Below are positions 19,764 through 28,823 of a stretch of DNA of 64,000 bases, in pieces (the stretch's first letter is position 1; each line of letters opens with the position of its first letter). Source of the DNA: Pseudomonas nitroreducens (GTDB lineage Bacteria; Pseudomonadota; Gammaproteobacteria; Pseudomonadales; Pseudomonadaceae); the NCBI RefSeq assembly GCF_014204515.1, contig NZ_JACHLI010000002.1, positions 310,001 through 374,000 of the forward strand. The letters run 5' to 3'. Below the pieces are notes generated by a model, which worked only from the letters and a program-made list of their open reading frames with translations, was not told the origin of the DNA and searched no databases. The position numbers were made by a program, and so were the translations under genes.

Positions 19764-20200
19764 CCCAGCGCGCGCGGCTGCTGCAGGTGATCGAGCAGGA
19801 CGTCCAGCAGGACGGCCGCGATTGCCTGGCGCTGCGCGACCGCCTGCAGGAGCTGTATCGCCACCTGCTGGCGCGGGACAGCGCGCAGATCGAAGCGCTG
19901 AACCCGGACATCCAGGCGCTGCTCGAGTCCGTCGCCGCCCGCGCCCAGCGCCGCAGCCGCGTGCTGCGCGCCTTCCACCTGCCGATGGACGCCGACGGCA
20001 TGCGCACCTTGCTGTCCAACTACCCGCCGCCGCGTCGCGAGGAGCTCCAGCAGGAGTGGCTGCAACTGGGCCAGCTCACTGCCCAGTGCAAGCGCCTCAA
20101 CGAACGCAACGGCAAGCTGCTGGCGATGCACCACGACATCCTCAGCCAGCTGATGGGCGACCCGCGCGAGCAGGCGGTGTATTCCCGCCAGCTGTACTGA
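19760..20200 (+). CDS. flgN: FlgN-type chaperone for hook-associated proteins
   Basis: 146 residues, all helical, with no signal peptide. FlgN chaperones bind FlgK and FlgL before export. The sequence is weakly conserved; the call comes from size, the helical FlgN-like pattern (LQVIEQDVQQDGRDCLALRD) and translational coupling to flgM. The last gene before a 632-bp repeat-rich gap. Confidence 0.8.
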   Translation: MTQRARLLQVIEQDVQQDGRDCLALRDRLQELYRHLLARDSAQIEALNPDIQALLESVAARAQRRSRVLRAFHLPMDADGMRTLLSNYPPPRREELQQEWLQLGQLTAQCKRLNERNGKLLAMHHDILSQLMGDPREQAVYSRQLY

Positions 20201-20789
20201 GCGCGGCGTCGATCCCTTCATCCGCTGGTTGGTTCGGCGCAAAGCGGTTCGCGAGCAAGCTCGCTCCTACCGCTGAACTCCGGTGTGCTCTTCGTAGGAG
20301 CGGACCTTGTCCGCGAAGTCCTGAAGCAGCTCCCGTGGCGAAGGTTGAATGCCCCTGTCGGCGCAAGCGCAGTATTGAAGCGTTTCCCGATCGATGCGGA
20401 TTTCGTCGCGATGGATTTCGCGGACAAGGTCCGCTCCGACGGGAAGTTTCTGCGCTCGGGCCGACTCTCTCCCGGAGGGAGAGGGGATAGGCCAGTGCAG
20501 GGAGCAGCCATAGTGTCAGCCGGCACGGACGGCCCCCTCTCCCTCTGGGAGAGGGCTGGGGTGAGGGAAAGCCGCCGCACCCAGCGTCCGAACAAGCTCA
20601 CCGCACCCACAAAAACATCCGCCAGCCGCCCTTAACCAATCCCACTCCACGGTCGCCCTTTCCCTGCATCAGGGCGTGCGCCCGGCAGGCGGAAAGGCCG
20701 CTTCCCGCTGCGCGCCAAAGCACCCCGGGCGGAAGTGAAACTTCTCCCCGGTAAACCCGCAAAGCCCCGCACGGCGGGCCTTCCGGCAT
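20201..20789. repeat. Repeat-rich gap between flgN and fliD
   Basis: Holds several elements and no supported gene. At about 20245-20275 there is a short palindrome around GCGAGCAAGCTCGCTCCTAC. At 20296-20440 GTAGGAGCGGACCTTGTCCG and its inverse GCGGACAAGGTCCGCTCC flank about 100 bases (family R4). At 20465-20568 is an R1 element with CTCTCCCGGAGGGAGAGGGG, the core GTGTCAGCCGGC and a closing GAGAGGGCTGGGGTGAGGG. The remainder up to the fliD promoter shows no features. Confidence 0.68.
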
Positions 20790-20804
20790 TGGCATCGTAA
20801 TTGC
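20790..20804 (+). promoter_or_regulatory. Sigma-54 promoter of fliD (lafB)
   Basis: TGGCATCGTAATTGC, an almost ideal TGGCAC-N5-TTGC site with one change in the -24 box and exactly ten bases between GG and GC. Its -12 end is 28 bases before the fliD ATG, which has a GAGGTGG ribosome site. LafK would be the natural activator. Confidence 0.78.
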
Positions 20805-20832
20805 TCTTCCGGCATGAAAGAGGTGGAACCAG

Positions 20833-22182
20833 ATGGCGACCATAGATTCCGATTACGTCAAAAGCATGGCCCAGCAGCTGGCCACGTACGAAGTGCAGAA
20901 CGGCCTGAACAAGGCCGACCGCAACAAGTCCTCGTACCAGTCCCAGCTGACCGCGGTGACCTCCCTGGAGTCGGCGCTCAAGACCTTCTCCAGCGCGGTG
21001 AAGAGCCTGCAGGGCGTGACCGGCAGCAACGCCAGCATGCTGGTGAACAGCGCCACCACCAGCAAGGACGGCTACCTGACCGCCAAGGTGGACAAGAACG
21101 CCGTGCCCGGCAGCTACGACTTCTTCGTCGAGCAGCTCGCCACCAGCCACCAGCTGTCCTTTTCCGGCCTGCAGGCCGGCGACATCGACACCCAGGGCAC
21201 CCTGACCATCGGCCAGAACGGCAAGTCCTTCGATATCGACCTGAGCAAGGTCGACACCGACGGCGATGGCGCCAACTCGCTGGACGAGCTGGCCGCGGCG
21301 ATCAACAAGGCCAGCGACAACACCGGGGTGAAGGCCACCCTGGTGCGCAGCAACGGCCAGGTGTCGCTGGTGCTGGGCGCCGAGAAGTCCGGCGCAGCGA
21401 ATGCCATCAGCCTGTCGCTGAGCGGCACCGACGGCGCCAACAGCGCCTTCGAGAACGCCATCGGCAACCCGCAGGAGCTGTCCAGGGCGCAGGATGCCCG
21501 CGTCCGCCTGGGCGGCGAGAGCGGCATGCTGCTGACCAACGCCAGCAACACCTTCGACAACATCATCGACGGCGTCAGCGCCACCTTCACCCAGGCGCAG
21601 AAGTCCGGCGAGCAGCCGATCCGCCTGACCGTGGCGCAGGACCAGAGCGAAACCAAGAAGAAGGTGCAGACCTTCATCGACGCCTTCAACGCCCTGGCCA
21701 GCACCATCGACAGCCTGACCGCCGCCGGCGACCAGAGCGGCAATGCTCGCGGCGCCCTGGCCGGCGACTCCAGCGTGCGCGCCATCGACAACGCGCTGAA
21801 CCAGATGGTCCGCACCAGCTTCGGCGGCGCCAACCTGATCTCCCTGGGCATCAGCGCCGATCGCAGCGGCAAGCTGACCCTCGACGCCAGCCGCTTCGAG
21901 AAGGCCATCAGCAGCGACCCCGAGGCCCTGGACAAGCTGTTCATGAGCAAGGGCAACCTGCTCGACAGCCTGGACAAGGGCGTCGCCGTCTACACCAACA
22001 GCACCAACGGCGTCATGAAGAACCGCAAGGACGCCCTGAACAACAGCCTGCGCCGCGTCGACGATGACTACGACAACCTGCAGAAGCAGTACGACACCTA
22101 CTACGCGCGCTACCTCAAGCAATACACCTCGATGATGCAGACCATGCAGTCGATGGACCAGACCAGCGGGATGTTCGGATGA
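20833..22182 (+). CDS. fliD: Flagellar filament cap FliD (lateral, LafB-type)
   Basis: 449 residues. Conserved N-terminal (about 1-95, helical D0/D1-like, YVKSMAQQLATYEVQNGLNK) and C-terminal coiled regions (380-449, ending QTMQSMDQTSGMFG) flank the variable core. FliD forms the cap under which flagellin folds. First gene of an eight-gene rightward operon running through motB, driven by the sigma-54 promoter just upstream. It overlaps fliS by four bases. The order matches lafB-lafC-lafD-lafE-lafF-lafS-lafT-lafU. Confidence 0.95.
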   Translation: MATIDSDYVKSMAQQLATYEVQNGLNKADRNKSSYQSQLTAVTSLESALKTFSSAVKSLQGVTGSNASMLVNSATTSKDGYLTAKVDKNAVPGSYDFFVEQLATSHQLSFSGLQAGDIDTQGTLTIGQNGKSFDIDLSKVDTDGDGANSLDELAAAINKASDNTGVKATLVRSNGQVSLVLGAEKSGAANAISLSLSGTDGANSAFENAIGNPQELSRAQDARVRLGGESGMLLTNASNTFDNIIDGVSATFTQAQKSGEQPIRLTVAQDQSETKKKVQTFIDAFNALASTIDSLTAAGDQSGNARGALAGDSSVRAIDNALNQMVRTSFGGANLISLGISADRSGKLTLDASRFEKAISSDPEALDKLFMSKGNLLDSLDKGVAVYTNSTNGVMKNRKDALNNSLRRVDDDYDNLQKQYDTYYARYLKQYTSMMQTMQSMDQTSGMFG

Positions 22183-22577
22183 GCGCCTACGGCATGAACG
22201 AAAGCTACGACAGCTACCGGATGATCGACCTGGAGTCCAAGGCCGCGTCGTCCTCGCCCTATGAACTGGTGCTGGTGCTGTTCGACGGCCTGCTCGACGA
22301 ACTGGCCCGCGCCCGCGGGCACATCGAGCACAAGCGCTACCAGCAGAAGGGCCGCTCCCTGGAGAAGTGCCTGAACATCCTCAACGGCCTCAACGGCGCC
22401 CTCGACTACGAGAACGGCGGCGAGACCGTGCAGGGCCTGGCGCGCCTGTATGACTACTGCATCTACCGCCTCTCCGACGTCAGCGTGTCGCTGGAGGTCG
22501 CCGGCATCGACGAAGTGGTGCGCCTGCTGGGCATCCTGCGTGAAGGCTGGGAGGGCGTGAGTGCCGCCCGTGGATGA
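22179..22577 (+). CDS. fliS: Flagellin export chaperone FliS (lateral, LafC-type)
   Basis: 132 residues, four-helix bundle type. The family pattern near the start is visible: ESYDSYRMIDLESKAASSSP then YELVLVLFDGLLDELARARG. FliS binds the C-terminal helix of flagellin and keeps it unfolded for export. It overlaps both fliD (four bases) and fliT (17 bases), indicating tight coupling. Confidence 0.94.
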   Translation: MSAYGMNESYDSYRMIDLESKAASSSPYELVLVLFDGLLDELARARGHIEHKRYQQKGRSLEKCLNILNGLNGALDYENGGETVQGLARLYDYCIYRLSDVSVSLEVAGIDEVVRLLGILREGWEGVSAARG

Positions 22578-22878
22578 TCGCCAGCGCCTGCTGCTGCTGT
22601 ACGAACGCCTCGGCGGGGCGCTGCAGCGCAAGGACTGGAAAGCCATGGGGCAGGTCGACCTGGCGATCCGTGCGCAACTGGTGGCGATGTCGTCGCAGAC
22701 CGAGCTGGCCGCCGACGTGCTGCTGGCCAGGAAACACCTCAAGCGCCTGCACGAGCAGGCGTCGCAGGCCTGCGCCGAGGAGTGCGAGCGCCTGCGCCGC
22801 CTGCTGCTCTCGCACCTGGAATACGCCGAGGGCCGCTCGGCGTACCTGCAGGTGGACACCTACCAGGAGGGTCGCTAG
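22561..22878 (+). CDS. fliT: FliT-like chaperone (LafD-type)
   Basis: 105 residues from a GTG inside the end of fliS. Helical throughout with no distinctive motif. FliT proteins are the chaperone of FliD, and position after fliS plus size are the main evidence. Sequence similarity in this family is low, so the identity is likely rather than certain. FliK begins three bases after its stop. Confidence 0.78.
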   Translation: MPPVDDRQRLLLLYERLGGALQRKDWKAMGQVDLAIRAQLVAMSSQTELAADVLLARKHLKRLHEQASQACAEECERLRRLLLSHLEYAEGRSAYLQVDTYQEGR

Positions 22879-22881
22879 ACC

Positions 22882-24030
22882 GTGATCCAGCTACCGACTC
22901 AATCCCTGCCGAACACCGACCGCGGCGCGCCTGCGGTGGCCGAAGCGCGTCCGCAGCAGCCTGCCCACGACGATGCTGCGGTGGCCGGATTCCGCGCGCG
23001 AGACGAGCAGCCCGGCGCCGCTGAACGCCGGCTCACGGTGCAATCCTTCCTGGCCCAGTTCGACACCGCGCAGGTCGAGCATTCGCTGCCGCCATCCGAC
23101 GCTGCATTGCCGGTGCTGCCCGAGGCGCTGCCGGCGGAAACCCGCGACAACGAGGTGCAGGAGCCGGCCGGGGAACCTTCGCCCTCCGGCGCGGAAAACT
23201 GGCTGGCTGGGATGCTCAGCCAGGCCGGCCTGGTGGTGCAGGCGCGGTACAATCCGCCCGCGCAGACCCGCGCCCAGGTCGCCGGCTTCGCCACCCAGGC
23301 GGCGGATGCTTCCGTCCAGCCGGCACCCGCCGCCGTGAAGCCGGAAGACCTGCTGCTGCCGCCCGCCGAGCTCTCCGAAGAGCCCGCCAAATCCACAACG
23401 CCAGCGCCCCGCGAGGCCACTCAGAGCCAGGCGCAGACCCTGCTCCAGCAGCACCTGGCCGCTACCGCGCAGGCACCGGATTCCACAGTGCCAACGCAGC
23501 CGACCGTTGCGCTCGATGCGCGCCTGCCGGCCACCGATGGCAACGCCCAACCCGCCATCGCCACACCACCGGTATCGCCGCTTTTCGACCGACCGCTGCA
23601 CCTCAAGGGCAACAACGAGGCGCACTGGGGCGAGCAGATGCTCGGCGCGCTGCGCGACAACGTCGACCTGCAGATCAGCCAGCGCGTGCAGAACGCCACG
23701 ATCCGCCTCGACCCGCCGGAGCTGGGCGCCCTGGAAATCCTCGTGCGTCACGAAGCCGGCCAGCTCAACGTGCAGATTTCCGCCAGCAACGGCGACGTCG
23801 TGCGCCTGCTGCAGAACACCAGCGAGCGCCTGCGCCAGGATCTGGTCGGGCAGAACTTCCTGCAGGTCAACGTGCAGGTCTCGCCGGACTCGCAGTCCGG
23901 CCAGCCGGGCCAGCAGCAGCGCCAGCGCTTCACCGACGAGCAGGCCGTGGTCGACGCCAACCCGCGCGATGCGCAGTCGGGCCAGCGCTCCGCGCCGCGA
24001 GGCGACAGCGACGTACTGATTACCGTGTAG
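22882..24030 (+). CDS. fliK: Flagellar hook-length control protein FliK (lateral, LafE-type)
   Basis: 382 residues from a GTG start. The first 230 residues are Ala/Pro/Gln-rich and unstructured, the ruler part; the conserved C-terminal Flg_hook domain (about 235-335) carries QNATIRLDPPELGALEILVR and SERLRQDLVGQNFLQVNVQV. FliK measures the hook and triggers the FlhB switch. It fits with hook genes being in the same locus. 44 bases separate it from fliL. Confidence 0.92.
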   Translation: MIQLPTQSLPNTDRGAPAVAEARPQQPAHDDAAVAGFRARDEQPGAAERRLTVQSFLAQFDTAQVEHSLPPSDAALPVLPEALPAETRDNEVQEPAGEPSPSGAENWLAGMLSQAGLVVQARYNPPAQTRAQVAGFATQAADASVQPAPAAVKPEDLLLPPAELSEEPAKSTTPAPREATQSQAQTLLQQHLAATAQAPDSTVPTQPTVALDARLPATDGNAQPAIATPPVSPLFDRPLHLKGNNEAHWGEQMLGALRDNVDLQISQRVQNATIRLDPPELGALEILVRHEAGQLNVQISASNGDVVRLLQNTSERLRQDLVGQNFLQVNVQVSPDSQSGQPGQQQRQRFTDEQAVVDANPRDAQSGQRSAPRGDSDVLITV

Positions 24031-24074
24031 GCCGCCAGCGGCCCCTACTTCCACAGGATTTTTCGAGAAACCCC

Positions 24075-24563
24075 ATGTCCACGCCGCGTCTCGTTCTACT
24101 GATGCTCATCGTGAATATCGCCGTCGTACTGGGTGGCGTGTTCATCAACTACCAGATGATCAAGTCTGCCAGCCTCGGCCCGGCCGCCGCTGCCGCCGAC
24201 AAGGACGGCAGCAAGGAAGAAGCCAAGGAAGAGGAAGAGCAGGAGAGCGCCGAATACCTCTTCGTGCCGGTGGAGAAGATCATCGTCAGCTCCCGTGGCG
24301 AGGACCGCGAACACTACTTCGTGATCGACCTGGTGCTGCAGGCCAAGGCCGAGCAGGAGCGCAAGAAGCTTGAGAGCGTTGCGCCGATGGTGCGCAGTTC
24401 GGTGGTCGCCAACCTGACCCCGGAGAAGTTCGAAGTGCTGCGCGCGATGCCCATCGGCGAGGTGCAGACGCGCCTGGAAAAGGCGGTGATCGACGACTTT
24501 GCCGCGCGCAAGGTGGTGGTGCCTTTCGAGCACGTGCTGCTCAGCAAGATGATCGTCCAGTAA
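24075..24563 (+). CDS. fliL: FliL-family basal body/stator protein (LafF-type)
   Basis: 162 residues. One membrane helix near the N-terminus (about 5-25, VLLMLIVNIAVVLGGVFINY), an acidic linker rich in Glu, then a periplasmic stomatin-like domain containing VEKIIVSSRGEDREHYFVID. FliL rings surround the stator and raise torque. It precedes fliA by a few bases in the same operon. Confidence 0.9.
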   Translation: MSTPRLVLLMLIVNIAVVLGGVFINYQMIKSASLGPAAAAADKDGSKEEAKEEEEQESAEYLFVPVEKIIVSSRGEDREHYFVIDLVLQAKAEQERKKLESVAPMVRSSVVANLTPEKFEVLRAMPIGEVQTRLEKAVIDDFAARKVVVPFEHVLLSKMIVQ

Positions 24564-24569
24564 GCCGTG

Positions 24570-25331
24570 ATGCACGCCCTTCGCGATCCTGCCCTCAGCC
24601 ATGCCAGCGGCGCCGCCGGCTACGCCAGCCCCGATGGCGGCCACGCGCGCCTGTCGCCGGCAGCCGAACAGCGCTGGATGATGCAGTACCTGCCGCTGGT
24701 GCGGCGCATCGTCAGCCAGCTGTCGCTGCAGGCCAACCAGGTGCTGGATCGCGAGGACATGGAGCAGATCGGCCTGATGGGCCTGCTCGAAGGCCTGCGC
24801 CGCTATGGCGAGCCGGATGAGCAGTTCGGCCGCTTCGCCGCGCTGCGCATCCGCGGCGCCATCCTCGACGAACTGCGCCGCCAGGACTGGCGCCCGCGCC
24901 AGGTGCGGCAGCAGGCGCACAAGGTGCGTGATGCGATCCGCTCCCTGGCCCGCCGGCTCGGCCGGGTGCCCAGCGACGAGGAAGTGCTCGCCGCCACCGG
25001 CCTCGACGAAGCCGGCTACCAGGACTACCTGCGCGCCGAATCCTCCGAGGCCATCGAGAGCTTCGACGCGCTGCTGCAGAACGGCCACGACGGCGTGCAG
25101 GGCAGCGGCGACGTGCTGGAAGAACGGGTGCTCAAGGAGCGCCTGCTGGCCCAGGCCCTGGAGCGCCTCAACGAGCGCGAGCGGCTGATCCTCAACCTGT
25201 ATTACCAGCACGAGCTGAACCTCAAGGAAATCGCCCTGGTGCTGGAGCTGACCGATGCGCGCATCTGCCAGCTGATGAAGCAGGCGATCGGCAAGTGCAG
25301 CCGTTTCCTCAACGACCCCGACACTCTCTGA
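24570..25331 (+). CDS. fliA: Sigma-28 factor FliA (lateral, LafS-type)
   Basis: 253 residues from the ATG at 24570; a GTG three bases earlier is the other possible start. Regions 2, 3 and 4 of FliA are all present: QYLPLVRRIVSQL and MEQIGLMGLLEGLRRY (region 2), RRLGRVPSDEEV (region 3), and LILNLYYQHELNLKEIALVL with the DARICQLMKQA helix (region 4). FliA directs late flagellar genes and is held by FlgM. Having a second sigma-28 in the locus means lateral late genes can be controlled separately from a polar flagellum. Confidence 0.95.
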   Translation: MHALRDPALSHASGAAGYASPDGGHARLSPAAEQRWMMQYLPLVRRIVSQLSLQANQVLDREDMEQIGLMGLLEGLRRYGEPDEQFGRFAALRIRGAILDELRRQDWRPRQVRQQAHKVRDAIRSLARRLGRVPSDEEVLAATGLDEAGYQDYLRAESSEAIESFDALLQNGHDGVQGSGDVLEERVLKERLLAQALERLNERERLILNLYYQHELNLKEIALVLELTDARICQLMKQAIGKCSRFLNDPDTL

Positions 25332-25344
25332 AGAACCCACAACC

Positions 25345-26217
25345 ATGCAGAAAATCATCGGCGCCCTGATCATCATCGCCGCCGTGCTCGGCGGCTACGC
25401 CATGGCCCACGGCGACATGCGCGCGCTCTGGCAGCCGGCGGAGATGCTCATCATCCTCGGCGCGGGCCTGGGCACCCTGGTCGTTGCCAACCCGCGCGAA
25501 GTGCTGCTGGAGATGTGCTCGCAGATCAAGGGCGTGTTCGTCTTCAAGCGCCGCGGCGAAGAGTTCCAGCGCCAGCTGCTGATGCTCCTCTACGAGCTGC
25601 TGGAGATGGTCGACGTCGGCGGCCTCAAGGTGCTCGACGCGCACATCGAGGAGCCGGAGCAGAGCGACCTGTTCGCCCGCTACCCGCTGATCCTCCAGGA
25701 GAAGAACCTGATGGCGTTCATCGCCGACAACTTCCGCCTGATGGCCATGGGCAAGATCAGCGCCCACGAACTCGAAGGCTTCCTCGAACAGGAGCTGGAC
25801 GCCATGGAGCACGCCCTGCTGCAGCCGTCCAAGTCGCTGCACAAGGTCGGCGAGGCGATGCCCGGTTTCGGCATCCTCGCGGCGATCCTCGGCATCATCA
25901 TCACCATGGGCAACATTGGCGGCTCGGTGGCCGAGATCGGCGCCCACGTCGCCGCCGCGCTGGTGGGCACCTTCTTCGGCATCTTCGTCTGCTACTGCCT
26001 GATGGACCCGCTGTCCAACGCCATGTCGCAGCGGGTGAAGACCGAACTGTCGGCGCTGGAGTGCGTGCGCACCACGCTGGTCGCCCATGTCGCCGGCAAG
26101 CCCACGCTGCTGGCGGTGGACGCCGGGCGCAAGCTGATCGAGCAGGACGTCAAGCCGGCCTTCAAGCAGCTGGAGACCTGGGTCACCCGCTATGAGGAAG
26201 AGCGGGACGCAGCATGA
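25345..26217 (+). CDS. motA: Stator protein MotA (lateral, LafT-type)
   Basis: 290 residues with four membrane helices (two near 1-50, two near 170-225). Conserved features include PAEMLIILGAGLGTLVVANP and the PGFGILAAILGIIITMGNIGG stretch in helix 3 that lines the ion channel. The cytoplasmic loop (about 70-160) holds the charged residues that push on FliG. Works with the MotB encoded next (four-base overlap). Resembles proton-driven MotA more than the sodium-type PomA; this is judged by eye. Confidence 0.94.
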   Translation: MQKIIGALIIIAAVLGGYAMAHGDMRALWQPAEMLIILGAGLGTLVVANPREVLLEMCSQIKGVFVFKRRGEEFQRQLLMLLYELLEMVDVGGLKVLDAHIEEPEQSDLFARYPLILQEKNLMAFIADNFRLMAMGKISAHELEGFLEQELDAMEHALLQPSKSLHKVGEAMPGFGILAAILGIIITMGNIGGSVAEIGAHVAAALVGTFFGIFVCYCLMDPLSNAMSQRVKTELSALECVRTTLVAHVAGKPTLLAVDAGRKLIEQDVKPAFKQLETWVTRYEEERDAA

Positions 26218-27218
26218 AGAAACGTGCCGACAAGCACAGCGAAGTCATCATCAAGCGGCGCAGCAAGAAGGGCCACGATGATGAACACGGCGGTGCCTGG
26301 AAAGTCGCCTTCGCCGACTTCACCCTGGCGATGATGGCGCTGTTCATGGTGCTGTGGATCGTCCACCCGCAGACCGAGCCGCAACCGGTGGCGGTGGGCG
26401 ATCAGGATGCCAACCCGGTGGTGGATGGTGGCGCCGGCGTGTTCGATGGCGCCAGCCGCACGCCCGTCGAACTGGACGGCATGCCGCAGCCGCTCAAGAC
26501 GCCGGAGAAACCCGCGCCGCAGCTGGCGCTGGATGCCGGCAAGCCGGGCAAGGCCGGCGAGCAGGCGCAGGACTCCAGCGTGCAGCAGGACGGCACAGGC
26601 CGCCAGTACGACAGCCGCGAGGACCTGCGCGAGCTGGCCGAGCTGATCCGCCAGGTCTCCGGCCAGGTCGATGCGCTGGCCAACATCGAGGTGAGCGTGG
26701 TGCCGCAGGGCCTGCGCATCCTGATCAAGGACGACCAGCAGCGCTTCATGTTCGCCCGTGGTCAGGCCACCCTCGACCCGCATTTCCAGACCCTGCTCGG
26801 CGCGCTGTCCGGCGTACTGGCCAAGGTGCAGAACAAGCTGATCCTCAGTGGCCATACCGACGCCGTGCAGTACCGCCGGGCCGATGGCTACAACAACTGG
26901 AACCTCTCCGGCGACCGCGCCCTGCGCGCGCGCAACGTGATGGTCGACAGCGGCCTGCCGGCGGCGCACGTGCTGCAGGTGGCGGCCCAGGCCGACGTCA
27001 TGCCGCTGCGTCCGGAGGACCCGGAGAACGGCGCCAACCGGCGCATTGAAATCCTGTTGCTGACCCAGCGTGCGGAGAGCCTGTACCGGGAAATCTTCGG
27101 CGAGAGTTATGCACAGGTGCACTACTCGGAGTCGGGGGCGCGGCTGGTGGCACCCAGGGTCGAACCGGCGCCTGGCTCAACGGAAGCGACGCCGGCTGCT
27201 CCGGCGGCAGCGCCTTGA
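26214..27218 (+). CDS. motB: Stator protein MotB (lateral, LafU-type)
   Basis: 334 residues. One membrane helix (about 33-51) begins with the ion-binding aspartate D35 in the motif FADFTLAMM. A plug/linker region follows (80-155), then an OmpA-like peptidoglycan-binding domain (about 160-285) with LILSGHTDAVQY and ENGANRRIEILL. MotB anchors the stator to the cell wall. The Ala/Pro tail after 300 is long. Last gene of the fliD operon; the convergent gene on the other strand ends six bases away, so termination must be tight. Confidence 0.95.
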   Translation: MKKRADKHSEVIIKRRSKKGHDDEHGGAWKVAFADFTLAMMALFMVLWIVHPQTEPQPVAVGDQDANPVVDGGAGVFDGASRTPVELDGMPQPLKTPEKPAPQLALDAGKPGKAGEQAQDSSVQQDGTGRQYDSREDLRELAELIRQVSGQVDALANIEVSVVPQGLRILIKDDQQRFMFARGQATLDPHFQTLLGALSGVLAKVQNKLILSGHTDAVQYRRADGYNNWNLSGDRALRARNVMVDSGLPAAHVLQVAAQADVMPLRPEDPENGANRRIEILLLTQRAESLYREIFGESYAQVHYSESGARLVAPRVEPAPGSTEATPAAPAAAP

Positions 27219-27223
27219 GGAAT

Positions 27224-27712
27224 TCAGCGGCCGGGTTGCCGGCGCGGGCAGAACACCTGGCGGGTTTCCACGCCATACAGGCAGCCACCGAGGGGTTCGA
27301 GGGTGATGTGCGCGCCGCGCTGGCGGCCGTACAGCAGGTTGAAGATCAGCTCGCTGTCCAGGCCGCTGTCGGCCTGCAAGTTGCTGATGCTGTTCTCCTC
27401 GACCTGCAGCTGGTAGCGCCCGCCCAGGTCGCTGCCGACGTTGCCGGAGACTTCGAGGATGTTGGCGTCCTGCTGGATCATCGAGTAGAAGCGCCCCTCA
27501 TGGACCATGGTGGTCTGGGCGATGTCCAGCACCCGGCCGTTGCCCAGCACCACCTGCCCGGACGAGGCGTAGCGGCCATCGATGGGCGAGCTACTCTTGC
27601 CGTGCTTCCACAGCATGCCCAGGGCCAGCGCCAGGCAGATCACGCCCAGCAGCGAGATGAGCAGGCAGCGGCGCGCCACACCGAGCTGGCCGCGCAGGTT
27701 CAGTTCAGGCAC
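27224..27712 (-). CDS. Single-pass periplasmic partner protein, ToxS-like position
   Basis: 162 residues: a short cytoplasmic start, one membrane helix (about 16-35), then a periplasmic domain of about 125 residues. Two cysteines (C144, C155) sit near the end. The start overlaps the end of the wHTH regulator gene by 13 bases, so the two are translated together. The arrangement, a membrane-bound winged-helix regulator followed by a single-pass periplasmic protein, is that of ToxR and ToxS. I find no sequence-level evidence that it belongs to the ToxS family; the role as partner that stabilises or gates the regulator is inferred. Confidence 0.62.
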   Translation of the reverse strand: MPELNLRGQLGVARRCLLISLLGVICLALALGMLWKHGKSSSPIDGRYASSGQVVLGNGRVLDIAQTTMVHEGRFYSMIQQDANILEVSGNVGSDLGGRYQLQVEENSISNLQADSGLDSELIFNLLYGRQRGAHITLEPLGGCLYGVETRQVFCPRRQPGR

Positions 27713-28536
27713 TTGCGCAGTTGCTCCTGGGGAATCCGGGCGACCTGGCTCTCGTGGATCAGCAGCCAGTTGGAATTGCCTTCGGGCTGCACGCAGACCA
27801 GCTCGTAGAAGCCCGAGGTCATGTGCAGCAGCAGCGAGATCGGCCGGCTACCCAGTGCGGCCAGCTGGTGCGCCAGGGGCCGGGTCGTGCGGATCAGCCG
27901 TTGCAGTTCCTGCTGGTCTTCCTCGACGTAGGTGATCTGCAGCGCGCCGACCTGCTCCTGGGCGGTGAGGACCGGGCTGCGCAGCTGGGTGTAGTAGAAG
28001 GCGGCGCAGAGCACCAGCAGGCCGAACAGGCACAGGCTGCCGGCGACGATTTTAAGGCGCCGGGGATTGGGCGCCGTCGGCGATTGCCGGGGGACCGGCA
28101 GCGGGATGACCTCCGGCTCGGCGTCGGCCTCTTCGGCGTCATTCTGCGGCGCGGCGGTCACCAGGTACTGCGGGTTGAACATGTAGCCGCGGCGCGGCAG
28201 GGTCTGGATGATCTGTCGCTGCTTCTCGTCCGCCAGCACCTGGCGCAGGGTGTAGATCTGCTGGTTGAGGCTGCCCTGGCCGACCACCCGGTCGGACCAC
28301 GCATGGGTCAGCAGCTCGTCGCGCGCCACCACGTCTCCCGGGCTCTGCAGCAGTCGTTCGAGCACGCGGCTGCCGGAAAATCCCAGGTCGATGCGCTCCA
28401 CCTGGCCGTCACGGTCGAGGTCGAGTTGATAGAGCGCCGGGTAGAACTGCGCGGTGCAGTCGGAACGGCCGGTACGGAGGGTCAGGCAGGCGACGGCAGG
28501 CCGACTGTCCGCAGGCGTTGAAGTGAATGTGCTCAT
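27700..28536 (-). CDS. ToxR/CadC-type membrane-bound winged-helix regulator (LafZ-like position)
   Basis: 278 residues. An N-terminal OmpR-type winged helix (about 35-122, with SLNQQIYTLRQVLADE and TLPRRGYMF) is followed by an acidic/proline linker, one membrane helix (162-182) and a periplasmic domain (185-278) with exactly two cysteines, C248 and C276. ToxR also has a periplasmic cysteine pair. No signal-transduction kinase is needed in this family: the periplasmic part senses and the DNA-binding part acts at the membrane. In enteric Flag-2 clusters a transmembrane regulator called LafZ lies beside lafA, as here. A role in flagellin control is likely but unproven. Confidence 0.78.
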   Translation of the reverse strand: MSTFTSTPADSRPAVACLTLRTGRSDCTAQFYPALYQLDLDRDGQVERIDLGFSGSRVLERLLQSPGDVVARDELLTHAWSDRVVGQGSLNQQIYTLRQVLADEKQRQIIQTLPRRGYMFNPQYLVTAAPQNDAEEADAEPEVIPLPVPRQSPTAPNPRRLKIVAGSLCLFGLLVLCAAFYYTQLRSPVLTAQEQVGALQITYVEEDQQELQRLIRTTRPLAHQLAALGSRPISLLLHMTSGFYELVCVQPEGNSNWLLIHESQVARIPQEQLRKCLN

Positions 28537-28754
28537 CTTGCCCTTGCGAGCCGCTCCCTGGACGGTCGCGGGGAATCTCCACGGGTGGTGGAGGCAGAGG
28601 CATTATTTTGACGTCAGAAAAATGTGGGTGCAAGTTCTGAATTTTGCACACCCGTGCTTGCAATTTTCACACAAGCCACGAAACCACCGGCGCAGACAGG
28701 CCGCTCTGCGACCCGCGGTCGCACGACCGTCTGTCAGCGGACCCGCAGACAGCA

Positions 28755-28780
28755 CAGCGCCCCGCCGGGGCGGGGCGCTG
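28755..28780 (-). terminator. GC-rich hairpin after the flagellin gene
   Basis: CAGCGCCCCG and CGGGGCGCTG form a perfect ten-base stem around CCGGGG, 44 bases after the flagellin stop codon. No T-run follows on the minus strand, so it may terminate weakly or protect the mRNA end. Confidence 0.5.
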
Positions 28781-28823
28781 CTGCGGTGGCTGCGCGAGGC
28801 GAGGGCCCCGCGCGGACCGGGCC

